From Cryptosporangium arvum DSM 44712 (GTDB lineage: Bacteria > Actinomycetota > Actinomycetes > Mycobacteriales > Cryptosporangiaceae), in NCBI RefSeq assembly GCF_000585375.1, contig NZ_KK073874.1:930001-994000 (forward strand): a stretch of 64,000 bases of DNA, read 5' to 3'. Positions within the stretch are counted from its first letter, which is position 1; every line of letters starts with the position of its first letter. Shown here piece after piece: positions 51,420-59,434 of this stretch. The notes under the pieces were generated by a model. That model ran no database searches. It saw only the letters and a list, made by a program, of their open reading frames with translations, and was not told where the DNA came from. The translations under genes and the position numbers were made by a program.

Positions 51420-52386
51420 GGGATACCCGGCCGACGAGTCCCGGCGAGGTAGGTCGATCCCACGGTATTACGGCGAACGCTTTCCGCACCAAGTCAGGCA
51501 CTAGTCCGAGACTGCACGGCACGACTGCAACCGGCCGAAGCCCAGACGCCGCAAAAGAGCTTCGCGCGAAGTCGATCCAGTAGACCGTGGTGAAGCCCTG
51601 CTTCACGAGGTGCCGTGTCATGCCCAGATCTGAGACGACTATCAAGGACTCCCCCAGAGACGCAATAGCCGGCGACCAGCGTGCGCCTCCTTCCGCGCTC
51701 ACCTGTTGGGGTGCATTTCGCAAACGCTCAACCGCCACCATCGGCTTCCCGAGGACGCGCTGCAGGGCCGCGGCAAACAGCGCTTGATCCTCGGTGAAGG
51801 GAAGCATAGATTGTGCAGTATCGATGAGTACGCGCACTCGCGGGTTCACATCAATTCGCGTGGTTGCTGGCAGGGCCGCTATAGCCTTGCCGGTCGCGAG
51901 CGCCTCGACCAACGACTCGACACTCGGTTCATCGGTGAAAGTCTCGATCGTGGCAAGTTCTTTGATAATCTCGCGCTGCCATGAGGGACGGAATAGTGTA
52001 TCGATGTTTCTGGCCGAGCTCACCAAAGGTGGGACCGGTGGCAACCGGACCCCATCCTCCAATTTGTCTCGTAACTCTTTTTCAACCATCAGCCGCGGCT
52101 CGTAGCGGGTCAACGATGCCGGGATTCCCGCCTCTTGCGGACTCTTTCCAGCGGCTGATGCAGAGACATCGAGCGGAGGAATTCTCGTGTCTGGCGCGGT
52201 CGCTCCTTCCGATGCGTCAATGCGTCGATCCTGAACGATGTAGGGGCGCTCGACGGAGATAGACTCCGGATTGGGTACGGTCGGCGCGACGTCGTAGCCG
52301 AAAAGGCGTGCCATCGCGCGGTAGGTCTCGTCGTCCCGGGGACTGAGCAGGGAGAGTCCTCGCGCAAACGCACCTAGATCGGTCAT
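51412..52386 (-). CDS. vWA-like protein of MoxR system
   Basis: 324 residues from the ATG at 52386 (AGGTG upstream; an ATG at 52410, overlapping moxR, is an alternative). The N-terminal half is helical and Pro-rich. The C-terminal half (about 185-320) looks like a von Willebrand A fold: strand and metal-site region RVRVLIDTAQSMLPFTEDQA, where D-T-A-Q-S replaces the usual D-x-S-x-S. GESLIVVSDLGMTRHLVKQG and TVYWIDFARSS follow as further core strands. It sits directly after the MoxR ATPase gene, its usual partner. Fold assignment is by eye. Confidence 0.68.
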   Translation of the reverse strand: MTDLGAFARGLSLLSPRDDETYRAMARLFGYDVAPTVPNPESISVERPYIVQDRRIDASEGATAPDTRIPPLDVSASAAGKSPQEAGIPASLTRYEPRLMVEKELRDKLEDGVRLPPVPPLVSSARNIDTLFRPSWQREIIKELATIETFTDEPSVESLVEALATGKAIAALPATTRIDVNPRVRVLIDTAQSMLPFTEDQALFAAALQRVLGKPMVAVERLRNAPQQVSAEGGARWSPAIASLGESLIVVSDLGMTRHLVKQGFTTVYWIDFARSSFAASGLRPVAVVPCSLGLVPDLVRKAFAVIPWDRPTSPGLVGRVSRG

Positions 52387-52390
52387 AAGA

Positions 52391-53272
52391 TCACACCTGC
52401 ACCGAATCATACTTCGCGAGTATCGCTTTGCTTAGAAATCTCCATGCCGGAGTTTCAGGCCGGATATCGAGTTCGATCGAGGCCCGTATGGCGTCGAGAA
52501 ACTCCCCTGTGCTCGGCAAGTCTGATAGGGGTGCGCCCGGTTCTAGGTAGCGATTCCCGATCGCGCTGGCTACGTCTTCGAAAGCTGCGGCCGTCGCCTT
52601 ACCGAACCGGGCGGCGGCGACTCCCATCAAATGATTTTTGGTGGGCGGTTTTAAAGTAACTACCACACAGCGTCTCAAGAACGGCCGGGAAAGCTCGCGG
52701 TCGTTGTTGCTGGTTATAATGATGAGTGGGGCTTTGCCAGAAGCGGATGACACGTCGTTTCCTTGCGGGCCCCTGAACGAAAGACTCCCCAGGGGTCCCA
52801 ACAGGCCGTTTGGGAGATCAGGACTCGCTTTGTCGATTTCGTCCAGCAAAACGACAGCCGGTACAGGATTCTGCGGATTTGCTTGACTGGCCAGCGCCTC
52901 CCAGAGCACGCCGTGGACGACGTACTCTTCCTCCTTCAGCAGCCGTTGCGTCTGCGCGTCAGCCAAGCGTTTGATTGAGTCGAATTTCCACAGGAGTTCG
53001 GAGAAGTCGGTGCGCGATGTCATCACTTGCGAAAACAGAGGGGCCTGCAGTTCGCGAGCGATGTTCGGTGCGAGCGCCGACTTGCCCGAGCCGGCAGGTC
53101 CGTAGACGAGCAGGGGCCTGCCGGACGCGATCGCTAAGTTGACTGCAAGGATGACGTCCTCGTCATCGAAGACGTACATCTTGTCGTCCGCTGGCTCGGA
53201 CCCCTCGTTCGCGTGAACTCCGGCGACCACCGGTGGATCGAAGATTCGATTGTAGGTGTAGCGCATCTTCAT
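52391..53272 (-). CDS. MoxR-family AAA+ ATPase
   Basis: 293 residues from the ATG at 53272 (GGAGC seven bases upstream). Walker A LLVYGPAGSGKSALAPNIAR is near 57 and Walker B AVVLLDEIDKASPDLPNGLL near 142. Sensor 1 ITSNNDRELSRPFLRRCVVV includes the arginine finger. MoxR proteins act as hexameric chaperones that remodel or load partner proteins, typically with a vWA protein encoded next door, as here. In this operon it probably gates the activity of the TIR or TreS-like component in an ATP-dependent way (inference). Confidence 0.9.
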   Translation of the reverse strand: MKMRYTYNRIFDPPVVAGVHANEGSEPADDKMYVFDDEDVILAVNLAIASGRPLLVYGPAGSGKSALAPNIARELQAPLFSQVMTSRTDFSELLWKFDSIKRLADAQTQRLLKEEEYVVHGVLWEALASQANPQNPVPAVVLLDEIDKASPDLPNGLLGPLGSLSFRGPQGNDVSSASGKAPLIIITSNNDRELSRPFLRRCVVVTLKPPTKNHLMGVAAARFGKATAAAFEDVASAIGNRYLEPGAPLSDLPSTGEFLDAIRASIELDIRPETPAWRFLSKAILAKYDSVQV

Positions 53273-53299
53273 CAAGTCGCTCCGTGATCGGAGCGAACG

Positions 53300-54526
53300 T
53301 CAGTCATTGCCGCGCTTCGCAGACGCAGCCAGCTTCCGGATAGCAACAACTACCGACTCCTTCTCGAGGTCAATCGGCGGATCAAGAGTCACCCACCATT
53401 TCGCCACAGCACCTGGGTATGCCGGACTAGGAGTATTGACGAAAGCAAGCGCAAGATTGGGAAACGCGAGCCGTACAGCATCGATGGCCGATTTGTCAGC
53501 AGGCGGCCTGCCGCTGAATACGATGATGCACGGTCTTTGACCGAGGACAGTGTTCACCGTTCGATCCGCCCTTGGATCGGTCTCGCTGACATCGAAGTGG
53601 CGCCGAAGGGGAACACGACAGGCGTTGGCGTAGTCCAATGACCAGTCGTCACCGTGCTGAACAACTGCTTCCAACACGGTCCACCGCGCTGGATGCGCCG
53701 GGAAGGCACGCCTTCCGAGCATTTCGCAAGTCATCGCGGCGTAGTAGCCGTTGACTTCGATCATTTTGGCTGGCGAAGTGATGCCGAGGCGGAAGCTGGC
53801 GCCCTGCGCCTCCTCTAGCCAGGTGAAGGGAACCACGAGCTCGAAGACTTGATGCGCCACGGACGGGTGCAACCCTGACAAGTGACTAGTGACCGCGTCG
53901 AGTTTTAGAACGTCACGCAGATCAAGCAGCGCGGTGGCCAGCGATTCGGCTGCATCGGTCGGGCTCCAGACGTGCGCCTTCAGCCCAAGGACCGCGAGGG
54001 CGGCCGTGAGCTCCTCCAATTGTAACGAGCGGAGAGTACTGTCGAGCGTTAGATAAATGGATTCTTTTCTAAGGTCGCGCGAAGCACGGCTCATCAACGG
54101 CTGCAGTCGAGTCATCGCGAAGTCGTGAGCCTCTGACAGTTCGGTGCAGCTACCCAGCCAGGGAATCCTCGTAATGTTCCAATGCTCGCCTCGTAGATCG
54201 TCGGGCTTGGCCCCGTCAACGTAAAGGACTATCAGGGGCAACTGCCCCGTCACCATCCCCTTGCGACGGTTAGCGAGGACGCTGGTCTCATGCTTCACCC
54301 AGGCGGATCCCACCACGTCCGGCGACACGACGAGGATCGCACCGCTGCAGTCTCGTAACTCCCGGTCGACGCGATCGGGAAAGTCCTCACTCGATTGGGA
54401 GGCCTGTTCGTGTGCATCCAGGTAGACCTGCAGGGCGGAGGCGCGGAGAGAGTCGTACAAGCGAGACACCATCAGTTTCGCTTCGTCGCTGAGCGAGCCG
54501 TGGCTAATGAAGATGGAGAGCGTCAC
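53300..54526 (-). CDS. TIR-domain protein with C-terminal helical domain
   Basis: 408 residues, GTG start. Residues 1-140 form a TIR domain: SIFISHGSLSDEAKLMVSRL, then FPDRVDRELRDCSGAILVVS and SAWVKHETSVLANRRKG, in which Glu near position 80 matches the catalytic Glu of NAD-cleaving TIRs. Residues about 150-245 are helical (LDSTLRSLQLEELTAALAVL), reminiscent of effector-associated adaptor domains. The last 150 residues are unrecognised. First gene of the leftward operon, 27 bases from the MoxR gene. Probable toxic effector that depletes NAD+ on sensing infection (inference from family). Confidence 0.85.
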   Translation of the reverse strand: MTLSIFISHGSLSDEAKLMVSRLYDSLRASALQVYLDAHEQASQSSEDFPDRVDRELRDCSGAILVVSPDVVGSAWVKHETSVLANRRKGMVTGQLPLIVLYVDGAKPDDLRGEHWNITRIPWLGSCTELSEAHDFAMTRLQPLMSRASRDLRKESIYLTLDSTLRSLQLEELTAALAVLGLKAHVWSPTDAAESLATALLDLRDVLKLDAVTSHLSGLHPSVAHQVFELVVPFTWLEEAQGASFRLGITSPAKMIEVNGYYAAMTCEMLGRRAFPAHPARWTVLEAVVQHGDDWSLDYANACRVPLRRHFDVSETDPRADRTVNTVLGQRPCIIVFSGRPPADKSAIDAVRLAFPNLALAFVNTPSPAYPGAVAKWWVTLDPPIDLEKESVVVAIRKLAASAKRGND

Positions 54527-54867
54527 CGCAGGCGCCGATCACCGCAGCACCGCAGCACCGCACCGTTCACTCGATCTCCGCGATAACCAACTCTGGGTTG
54601 TGTCCCCCGCACGTGCTCCTCCGCTCGCGATGACCGCACTATACGGCGACCATCGCCTGAGAGAGGGAGATCCGACGATAGCTTTCGCGGGCCGCTCGGG
54701 ACCCGAAGGCCATAGGTTCCTCCGGCACGCCCGTAGAAGACCAGCCAGCACTGCTTAGCCGAAGGTGACTTTGCTAGCGCTGCACCAGGCTGGCCGACAG
54801 TGGTCGCCACGAACTGGACGCCGGCCACCTGCCCGCGCCTGCTTCGTGCCAGTGAGACACTGGACGC
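54527..54867. other. Intergenic region between divergent TIR operon and membrane protein gene
   Basis: 341 bases with no convincing gene on either strand. It must carry the promoters of both the TIR operon and the RipA/SLATT-like gene. Short GC-poor patches (about 54585-54600, 54635-54650) could hold -10 elements. No strong palindrome was seen. Confidence 0.5.
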
Positions 54868-55428
54868 ATGGCCCCCCGCGACCTCGTCCATAGGTATCTG
54901 AAGGTCGGCACTATCAGCATCGACGCCGTCCGACCCCGCCTCTGGTCGCAGTCAGTAGATGCGACCCACTACAGCGGGTCGGGCGAGAAGTACCAAATGG
55001 CCATCCTGGAGCAGTACAGGATTTATACTGAAATGGCGGATCGGACCAGCGCTCGTCGAGGTCTCACGAACACCTTCTTCCTTACGCTGAACACTCTCGT
55101 CTTCGCCATGATCGGGACTTTCTGGCAGCATCGACCAACCGGGGCTGCGTGGTATCTCGTCTTCCCGCTTTGCGCGCTGCTCGTTCAGTGCGCGGCGTGG
55201 TTCTGGCTGGTGAGGTCCTATCGGCAGTTGAACGCTGCAAAGTATGTCGTCATAGGTGTGCTCGAGGAGCGGCTCCCCGCCTCTCCATATTGGCAGGCAG
55301 AGTGGAAAGCGCTCGGCGAGGGCAAGGACACCGCCCTCTACTGGCCGTTCACCCATCTGGAGCAGTGGATACCGGCTTCGTTCGCCCTCATTTACTCAAG
55401 CGCGTTCACCGTTGCGTTGGTGGCGTAG
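54868..55428 (+). CDS. RipA/SLATT-like two-TM membrane protein
   Basis: 186 residues. A cytoplasmic helix with ILEQYRIYTEMADRTSARRG leads into NTFFLTLNTLVFAMIGTFW (TM1) and YLVFPLCALLVQCAAWFWLV (TM2). RSYRQLNAAKYVVIGVLEER follows, then a C-terminal LEQWIPASFALIYSSAFTVA. This pattern fits the RipA-type octameric membrane proteins and, more broadly, SLATT-like domains predicted to form pores in defence systems. It is divergent from the TIR operon and inside the island, so it may be a membrane-acting partner or an independent effector. Confidence 0.75.
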   Translation: MAPRDLVHRYLKVGTISIDAVRPRLWSQSVDATHYSGSGEKYQMAILEQYRIYTEMADRTSARRGLTNTFFLTLNTLVFAMIGTFWQHRPTGAAWYLVFPLCALLVQCAAWFWLVRSYRQLNAAKYVVIGVLEERLPASPYWQAEWKALGEGKDTALYWPFTHLEQWIPASFALIYSSAFTVALVA

Positions 55429-55537
55429 TGGCCATGGTCGAAACGTGACGCTCATCGGGTCTCGACAGTACGGCCACGCTCCATCAGCGATCAGACCCCT
55501 CTGCCTCGGAGTGGAACAGCGGCCGACGCTGTGCTAG

Positions 55538-55850
55538 CGCCTGTTTCATAAGCGTTCAGAGCCATAGTCCGATCGCGGCGACGTGGACGGTGGCGAGGTA
55601 GCGGACGGCGAGTTTGTCGTATCTGGTGGCGACCGCGCGGCGTTGTTTGAGCAGGTTGATGCCGCACTCGACCGCGTGGCGCTGCTTGTAGACGGTCTTG
55701 TCGAAGTCCGGCGGCCGTCCACCGGCCGAGCCTCTGGCTTTGCGGTGGGCGGCCTGATCGACCTTCACCGGGATCGTGGCCTTGATCCCCCGCCGGCGCG
55801 GTATGGGGGCCCTATCGCCCCAAGTCCGGCCACCCCCGGCGCTCCACCAT
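55538..55850 (-). mobile_element. Truncated IS5-family element
   Basis: It keeps one end: CTAG at 55534-55537 followed by the inverted-repeat-like CGCCTGTTTCATAAGCG. A transposase 3' portion (55556 to about 55850, leftward) reads [20 protein letters not shown] and [20 protein letters not shown] up to VAAIGLWL. The N-terminal two thirds and the other inverted repeat are missing. It is related to, but clearly diverged from, the intact IS at 36249-37176. It lies about 110 bases from the right attachment repeat. Confidence 0.8.
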
Positions 55851-55959
55851 CGTCACCGGTCATCCGCGCCCAGATCACGCCGACGCGCCTGTCGCATGCC
55901 TGATGCGAACGACGAATCCGCTGGTCAGCGGCTACGGACGGTCAACGAACGATACCCCG

Positions 55960-56003
55960 CTCCTAAAGCGGGTGTCGGCAGTTCGAATCTGCCCGAGGGC
56001 ACA
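55960..56003. repeat. Right attachment-site repeat (attR)
   Basis: Exact 44-base copy of the tRNA-Arg 3' part (anticodon loop to CACA), same orientation as 26891-26934. The preceding bases (CCCCG) do not match the tRNA and cannot complete an anticodon stem plus D-arm, so this is not a functional tRNA gene but the duplicated end left by integration. Confidence 0.9.
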
Positions 56004-56440
56004 ACGTTCGATCAGCGCGAGAGTCGACTGACCAGCGGCTGAGTTACCTCTCTGTTCTGGACCCGCATCGCCTCGAAGGCGAGGCCGACTCGATACGACC
56101 GGCGGCTTCCGCCGTTCGCCGGCCAGGATCGGCTCAGCGCTGCGACCAGGTTGGCCCCAGCTGGCGGTGTCGGTGGCCCCGGGTTGGGGTTCGGGAGCCG
56201 CGATGAGCTCCGGCGACGGCGAGCGCGCCCGCTGGCGAGCAGCGGAGCGGCGATGCCGACGCCGTAGCGCTACCTTCGGCCTGCGCGCAAGGATCGGGGA
56301 CCCCGCTGGCCGGGCTCCGGACTGGTCGGTCATGCGGGCAGGGTGGGACCGGCCGCACGAGCGACGCGCACTTCGGCCACCCCGGCAGGCGTTCGGCATG
56401 GGATTCGGGGATCGTGGGGGGTGCCCGGTAGCCTGGCGCG
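56004..56440. other. Intergenic, chromosome right of the island
   Basis: 437 bases between the right att repeat and the glycosyltransferase gene. No supported gene is seen; open frames on both strands are Arg/Pro-rich chance frames. This would have been the sequence directly downstream of tRNA-Arg before the island inserted, plus the promoter of the following operon. Confidence 0.5.
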
Positions 56441-57559
56441 GTGCGCTGGCTGGCTTTCGGCACTTACGACGTGCAACGGCACCCCCGGGTCGCCGTGCTC
56501 CTCGACGGGCTGCGTGAGTCCGGGGAAGAGGTCGTCGAGGTCAACGATCCGTTGCCGCTCGACACGGCGGGCCGGGTGCAGATGTTGCGCCAGCCCTGGC
56601 GTCTGCCGATCTTGGCCTGGCAGCTCGGTCGGTGCTGGTCGCGCCTGATCAGCGGGGCGCGCAAGGCCCGCAGGTCCGGCGACGTCGACGCGGTGCTCGT
56701 CGGCTATCTGGGGCATTTCGACGTGCGCCTGGCCCGGTTCCTGTTCCGCAAGACGCCGATCGTCCTCGACCACCTCGTCTCCGCCGCCGGCACCGCTACC
56801 GACCGCGGCCTGGCCGGCTCCGGCGGGTTCAAGCAGAAACTGCTCCGCTGGATCGACCGCAAGGCCCTCGGCAGCGCCGACGTCGTCCTGGTGGACACGC
56901 CCGAACACTTGGACGCCCTGCCGGCCGACGTTCAGCCGCGCGCGGTCGTCACCCCGGTCGGAGCGACGAAGCCGTGGTTCGAGCAGTACCGGGCCGAGGC
57001 GTCCACACCGGAGCAGCTCCGCGTGGTCTTCGTCGGGCTGTTCACCCCGCTGCACGGCACGGCCTACCTCGGGGACGCGCTGGCCGAGCTCGCCGACGAT
57101 CCACGGATCGTCGTGACGATGGTGGGCAAGGGCCAGGACCACGCCGACTGCAAGGAACGGGCGGCGGCCAACCCGAACGTCACCTGGGTCGACTGGGTGC
57201 GCGGCGAGGAACTCCCGGCGTTCGTCGCCGGGCACGACGTCAGCCTCGGCATTTTCGGGACCACCGCGAAGGCGCAGAACGTGGTGCCGACGAAGGTGTA
57301 CCAGGGTGCGGCCGCAGGCTGCGCGGTGCTGACGTCGGACACCCCGCCGCAGCGGGCGATGCTCGGTGACACCGCGGTGTTCGTCCCGCCGGGCGACGCG
57401 TCGGCGCTGGCCGCCGCGCTGCGGACGCTCGCCGACGACCGGGATCTGCTCGAGCGTCACCGTCGGCAGGCGCACGAGCGGGCACTCGAACACTTCACCG
57501 CGGTCGGCGTCGTCGCCGGCCTGCTCGACCGGGTGCGGCAGCCGGCGCCCGCCCGATGA
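56441..57559 (+). CDS. Glycosyltransferase family 4 protein
   Basis: 372 residues from a GTG (VRWLAFGTYDVQRHPRVAVL). GT-B fold: an N-terminal acceptor domain with DAVLVGYLGHFDVRLARFLF, and a C-terminal nucleotide-sugar domain beginning LRVVFVGLFTPLHGTAYLGD. The latter contains the E/P-type region SLGIFGTTAKAQNVVPTKVY, where family 4 enzymes bind the donor. Likely adds a sugar to a lipid or polysaccharide precursor. It is followed by a methyltransferase gene after 25 bases, then by convergent membrane glycosylation genes. Confidence 0.88.
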   Translation: MRWLAFGTYDVQRHPRVAVLLDGLRESGEEVVEVNDPLPLDTAGRVQMLRQPWRLPILAWQLGRCWSRLISGARKARRSGDVDAVLVGYLGHFDVRLARFLFRKTPIVLDHLVSAAGTATDRGLAGSGGFKQKLLRWIDRKALGSADVVLVDTPEHLDALPADVQPRAVVTPVGATKPWFEQYRAEASTPEQLRVVFVGLFTPLHGTAYLGDALAELADDPRIVVTMVGKGQDHADCKERAAANPNVTWVDWVRGEELPAFVAGHDVSLGIFGTTAKAQNVVPTKVYQGAAAGCAVLTSDTPPQRAMLGDTAVFVPPGDASALAAALRTLADDRDLLERHRRQAHERALEHFTAVGVVAGLLDRVRQPAPAR

Positions 57560-57584
57560 CACTCGAGACGGAGAAAGCGACCTC

Positions 57585-58358
57585 ATGACTGCTCAGAGCG
57601 TGGCCGACGCGGTCACCCCGCCGCTGGCCCCCGGTGCCAACCTGCGCTGGTCGGTGGTGCGTCCGACGGTCGCGCGGCTGAAGCCCGCCACGATCCTCGA
57701 GCTCGGGTGCGGCGGCGGTGGTTTCGGGGCTCGGCTCGCCACGATGACGCCGCGCTACATCGCCGCCGAGCCCGACCCGGTGTCGTACGCGCTGGCCAGC
57801 TCGCGGATCACGCCGGTCGGCGGCACGGTCATCAACGGTGACCACACCCAGTTGCCGGCGGGGGAGACCTACGACCTGGTCTGCGCGTTCGAGGTGCTCG
57901 AGCACATCGAGGACGACCGGGGAGCGCTCGCCGGATGGGCGCCGCTGGTGAAGCCGGGCGGCAACATCCTGCTCTCCACGCCGGCCGGGCCGGAGCGGAT
58001 GGGCGCCTGGGACGAGGCGGTCGGTCATTTCCGTCGTTACTCGGCCGCGCAGATGACCGAGTTGCTCACCGAGGCCGGATTCGTCGACGTGCAGGTGCGT
58101 CTGTACGGCTGGCCGCTCGGTTACATCCTGGAAGGCGCCCGGAACCGAATCGCGAACCGTCGCCAGGGCAAGGCGGTCACGGAGGGCGCGGAGGAGAGCA
58201 TCGAGGAGCGCACCGCGAGTTCCGGACGGCAGCTGCAGCCGAAGGGGGCGCTGGCCGGCAACGTGGTGAAGCTCGGCACCGCGCCCTTCATCTTCGTGCA
58301 GCGCCTGGCCCCCACCCGGGGCACCGCGCTGGTAGCGGTGGGCCGCCGCCCGGCCTGA
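57585..58358 (+). CDS. Class I SAM-dependent methyltransferase
   Basis: 257 residues. AdoMet motif I is ATILELGCGGGGFGARLATM near residue 40. The acidic post-I position follows in YIAAEPDPVSYALA, motif II in YDLVCAFEVLEHIEDDRGAL and motif III in LVKPGGNILLSTPAGPERMG. Typical of methyltransferases that modify sugars or lipids in envelope biosynthesis operons. The C-terminal 60 residues are basic. A strong terminator follows the stop. Confidence 0.9.
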   Translation: MTAQSVADAVTPPLAPGANLRWSVVRPTVARLKPATILELGCGGGGFGARLATMTPRYIAAEPDPVSYALASSRITPVGGTVINGDHTQLPAGETYDLVCAFEVLEHIEDDRGALAGWAPLVKPGGNILLSTPAGPERMGAWDEAVGHFRRYSAAQMTELLTEAGFVDVQVRLYGWPLGYILEGARNRIANRRQGKAVTEGAEESIEERTASSGRQLQPKGALAGNVVKLGTAPFIFVQRLAPTRGTALVAVGRRPA

Positions 58359-58364
58359 CGTGAG

Positions 58365-58400
58365 AAAAGGGTGCCGTCCCACTGGGACGGCACCCTTTTT
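58365..58400 (+). terminator. Rho-independent terminator
   Basis: AAAAGGGTGCCGTCCC (58365-58380) and GGGACGGCACCCTTTT (58384-58399) form a perfect 16-bp stem with an ACT loop, and the T-run continues to 58400. It lies 7 bases past the methyltransferase stop and just before the convergent gene stop (58409), so it can act in both directions (A-run on the other side). Confidence 0.95.
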
Positions 58401-58408
58401 CGTCGGGA

Positions 58409-59434
58409 TCAGGCGGGTGTATTGGCGAGTTCGTCGGCCGGTGGCGGCGCCACCTTCCGCGCGGTGACCAGGTACTGGCCACCAGCCAGGCCGACGTCGA
58501 CCGCGGCGAGGATCACCCGCGAGACGAGCGCGACCAGCAGGGCCTGATCCACCGTGACGACCGCGGAGAACGCGGCGACGAGCGCGATGTCCCGGACGCC
58601 CGCGCCGGCCGGCACCGGAATGGCGAGCATTCCCAGCGAGTACGCCAACGAGTAGCCGCCGATCGCGACCGCGAGCGCACGCAGCGGCGGCGCACCGAAC
58701 CCGACCAGCAGCAGCCAGGCGTGCAGCCCGAAGAAGAACCAGACCCCGGCCTGCCATGCCGCCGCGATCGTGATGCCCCGGCCGCTCGGACGCTTCGGCA
58801 GCGGCGGGCGGCGCAGGATCTTGAACGCCAGGTCGGCCAGCGGGCCGAGGATCGCCGGGTGCAGCGCCGCGAGCACGAACGGCACCGCGAGCATGCCCCA
58901 CCAGTACCGTCCCAGGACGTCGGGCGCGCCCAGCGGAAGCAGCACCGCCGCGATCGGGAACCCGACGGCGACGACGAGCGCGAGCCCGAGGATGCCGACC
59001 GACAGGCTGACCCGGCGCGGCACCTTGTGCGCCCGCCCGAGCTCGATCTGCGTCGCGATCGACCACACCGAACCCGGCAGGTACTTGCCGAGCTGGCTGA
59101 GGAAGAAGATCCGCGCGGCGACCAGCACCGGCAACCGCGAGCCCAGGTCGGCCAGCAGCGACCGCCAGACGAACATCCCGCAGACCATCGCCAACACGGC
59201 GGGCACGATCGACGCGACCGCCAGCGCCGTCGAGAGCTGACGCAGCGCCCGCGAGACCTCGGGCCAGTTGTCGATCAGATACCAGGCGGCGAAGCCCAGC
59301 ATCAACAGCAGGAGCGCGACCTTCACGCCGTTGAACAGCACCGCACGGGAACTGCGTGACGCCGGAGCTCCGGCATCAGCCGGGGCCGGGGGATCACCCG
59401 GCCCCGGCTGGGCGTTCGGGTCAGGCCCGGTCAA
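58409..59434 (-). CDS. Lysylphosphatidylglycerol synthase-like flippase/membrane protein
   Basis: 341 residues with about eight membrane helices, of the LPG_synthase_TM (UPF0104) family. Hydrophobic stretches include KVALLLLMLGFAAWYLIDNW, ALAVASIVPAVLAMVCGMFV and ALAVAIGGYSLAYSLGMLAI. The family motif FFLSQLGKYLPGSVWSIATQ is near residue 120, and IPVPAGAGVRDIALVAAFSA near 255. The TTG start at 59432-59434 overlaps the GT2 stop (TTGA) and has GAGGG upstream. Such proteins often work with a polyprenyl-phosphate glycosyltransferase, as here. Confidence 0.85.
   Translation of the reverse strand: MTGPDPNAQPGPGDPPAPADAGAPASRSSRAVLFNGVKVALLLLMLGFAAWYLIDNWPEVSRALRQLSTALAVASIVPAVLAMVCGMFVWRSLLADLGSRLPVLVAARIFFLSQLGKYLPGSVWSIATQIELGRAHKVPRRVSLSVGILGLALVVAVGFPIAAVLLPLGAPDVLGRYWWGMLAVPFVLAALHPAILGPLADLAFKILRRPPLPKRPSGRGITIAAAWQAGVWFFFGLHAWLLLVGFGAPPLRALAVAIGGYSLAYSLGMLAIPVPAGAGVRDIALVAAFSAVVTVDQALLVALVSRVILAAVDVGLAGGQYLVTARKVAPPPADELANTPA

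Larger units (their letters stand above)
26891..56003. mobile_element. tRNA-Arg-integrated genomic island, about 29 kb
   Basis: It is bounded by 44-bp direct repeats of the tRNA-Arg 3' end. Contents fit accessory DNA: a frameshifted pseudogene, type I restriction-modification, extra rbpA, an IS element and an IS remnant, a pilin-like conjugation protein, DNA methyltransferase, excisionase plus tyrosine integrase, and a TIR/MoxR/vWA/TreS operon. The integrase is in the middle (44.7-46.1 kb) rather than beside an att site, so the island is probably composite. Several segments (hsdS, hsdM, the TIR operon) are visibly less GC-rich than the flanks. No replication-initiation or DNA-translocase (FtsK/TraB-type) gene was found, so self-transfer looks lost. 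Confidence 0.82.

Noticed and set aside
55950-56003. A second tRNA-Arg gene at the right end of the island
   Set aside because: Only the 3' portion from the anticodon loop is present; bases before it cannot form the anticodon stem, D-arm or acceptor 5' strand. It is the att duplication.
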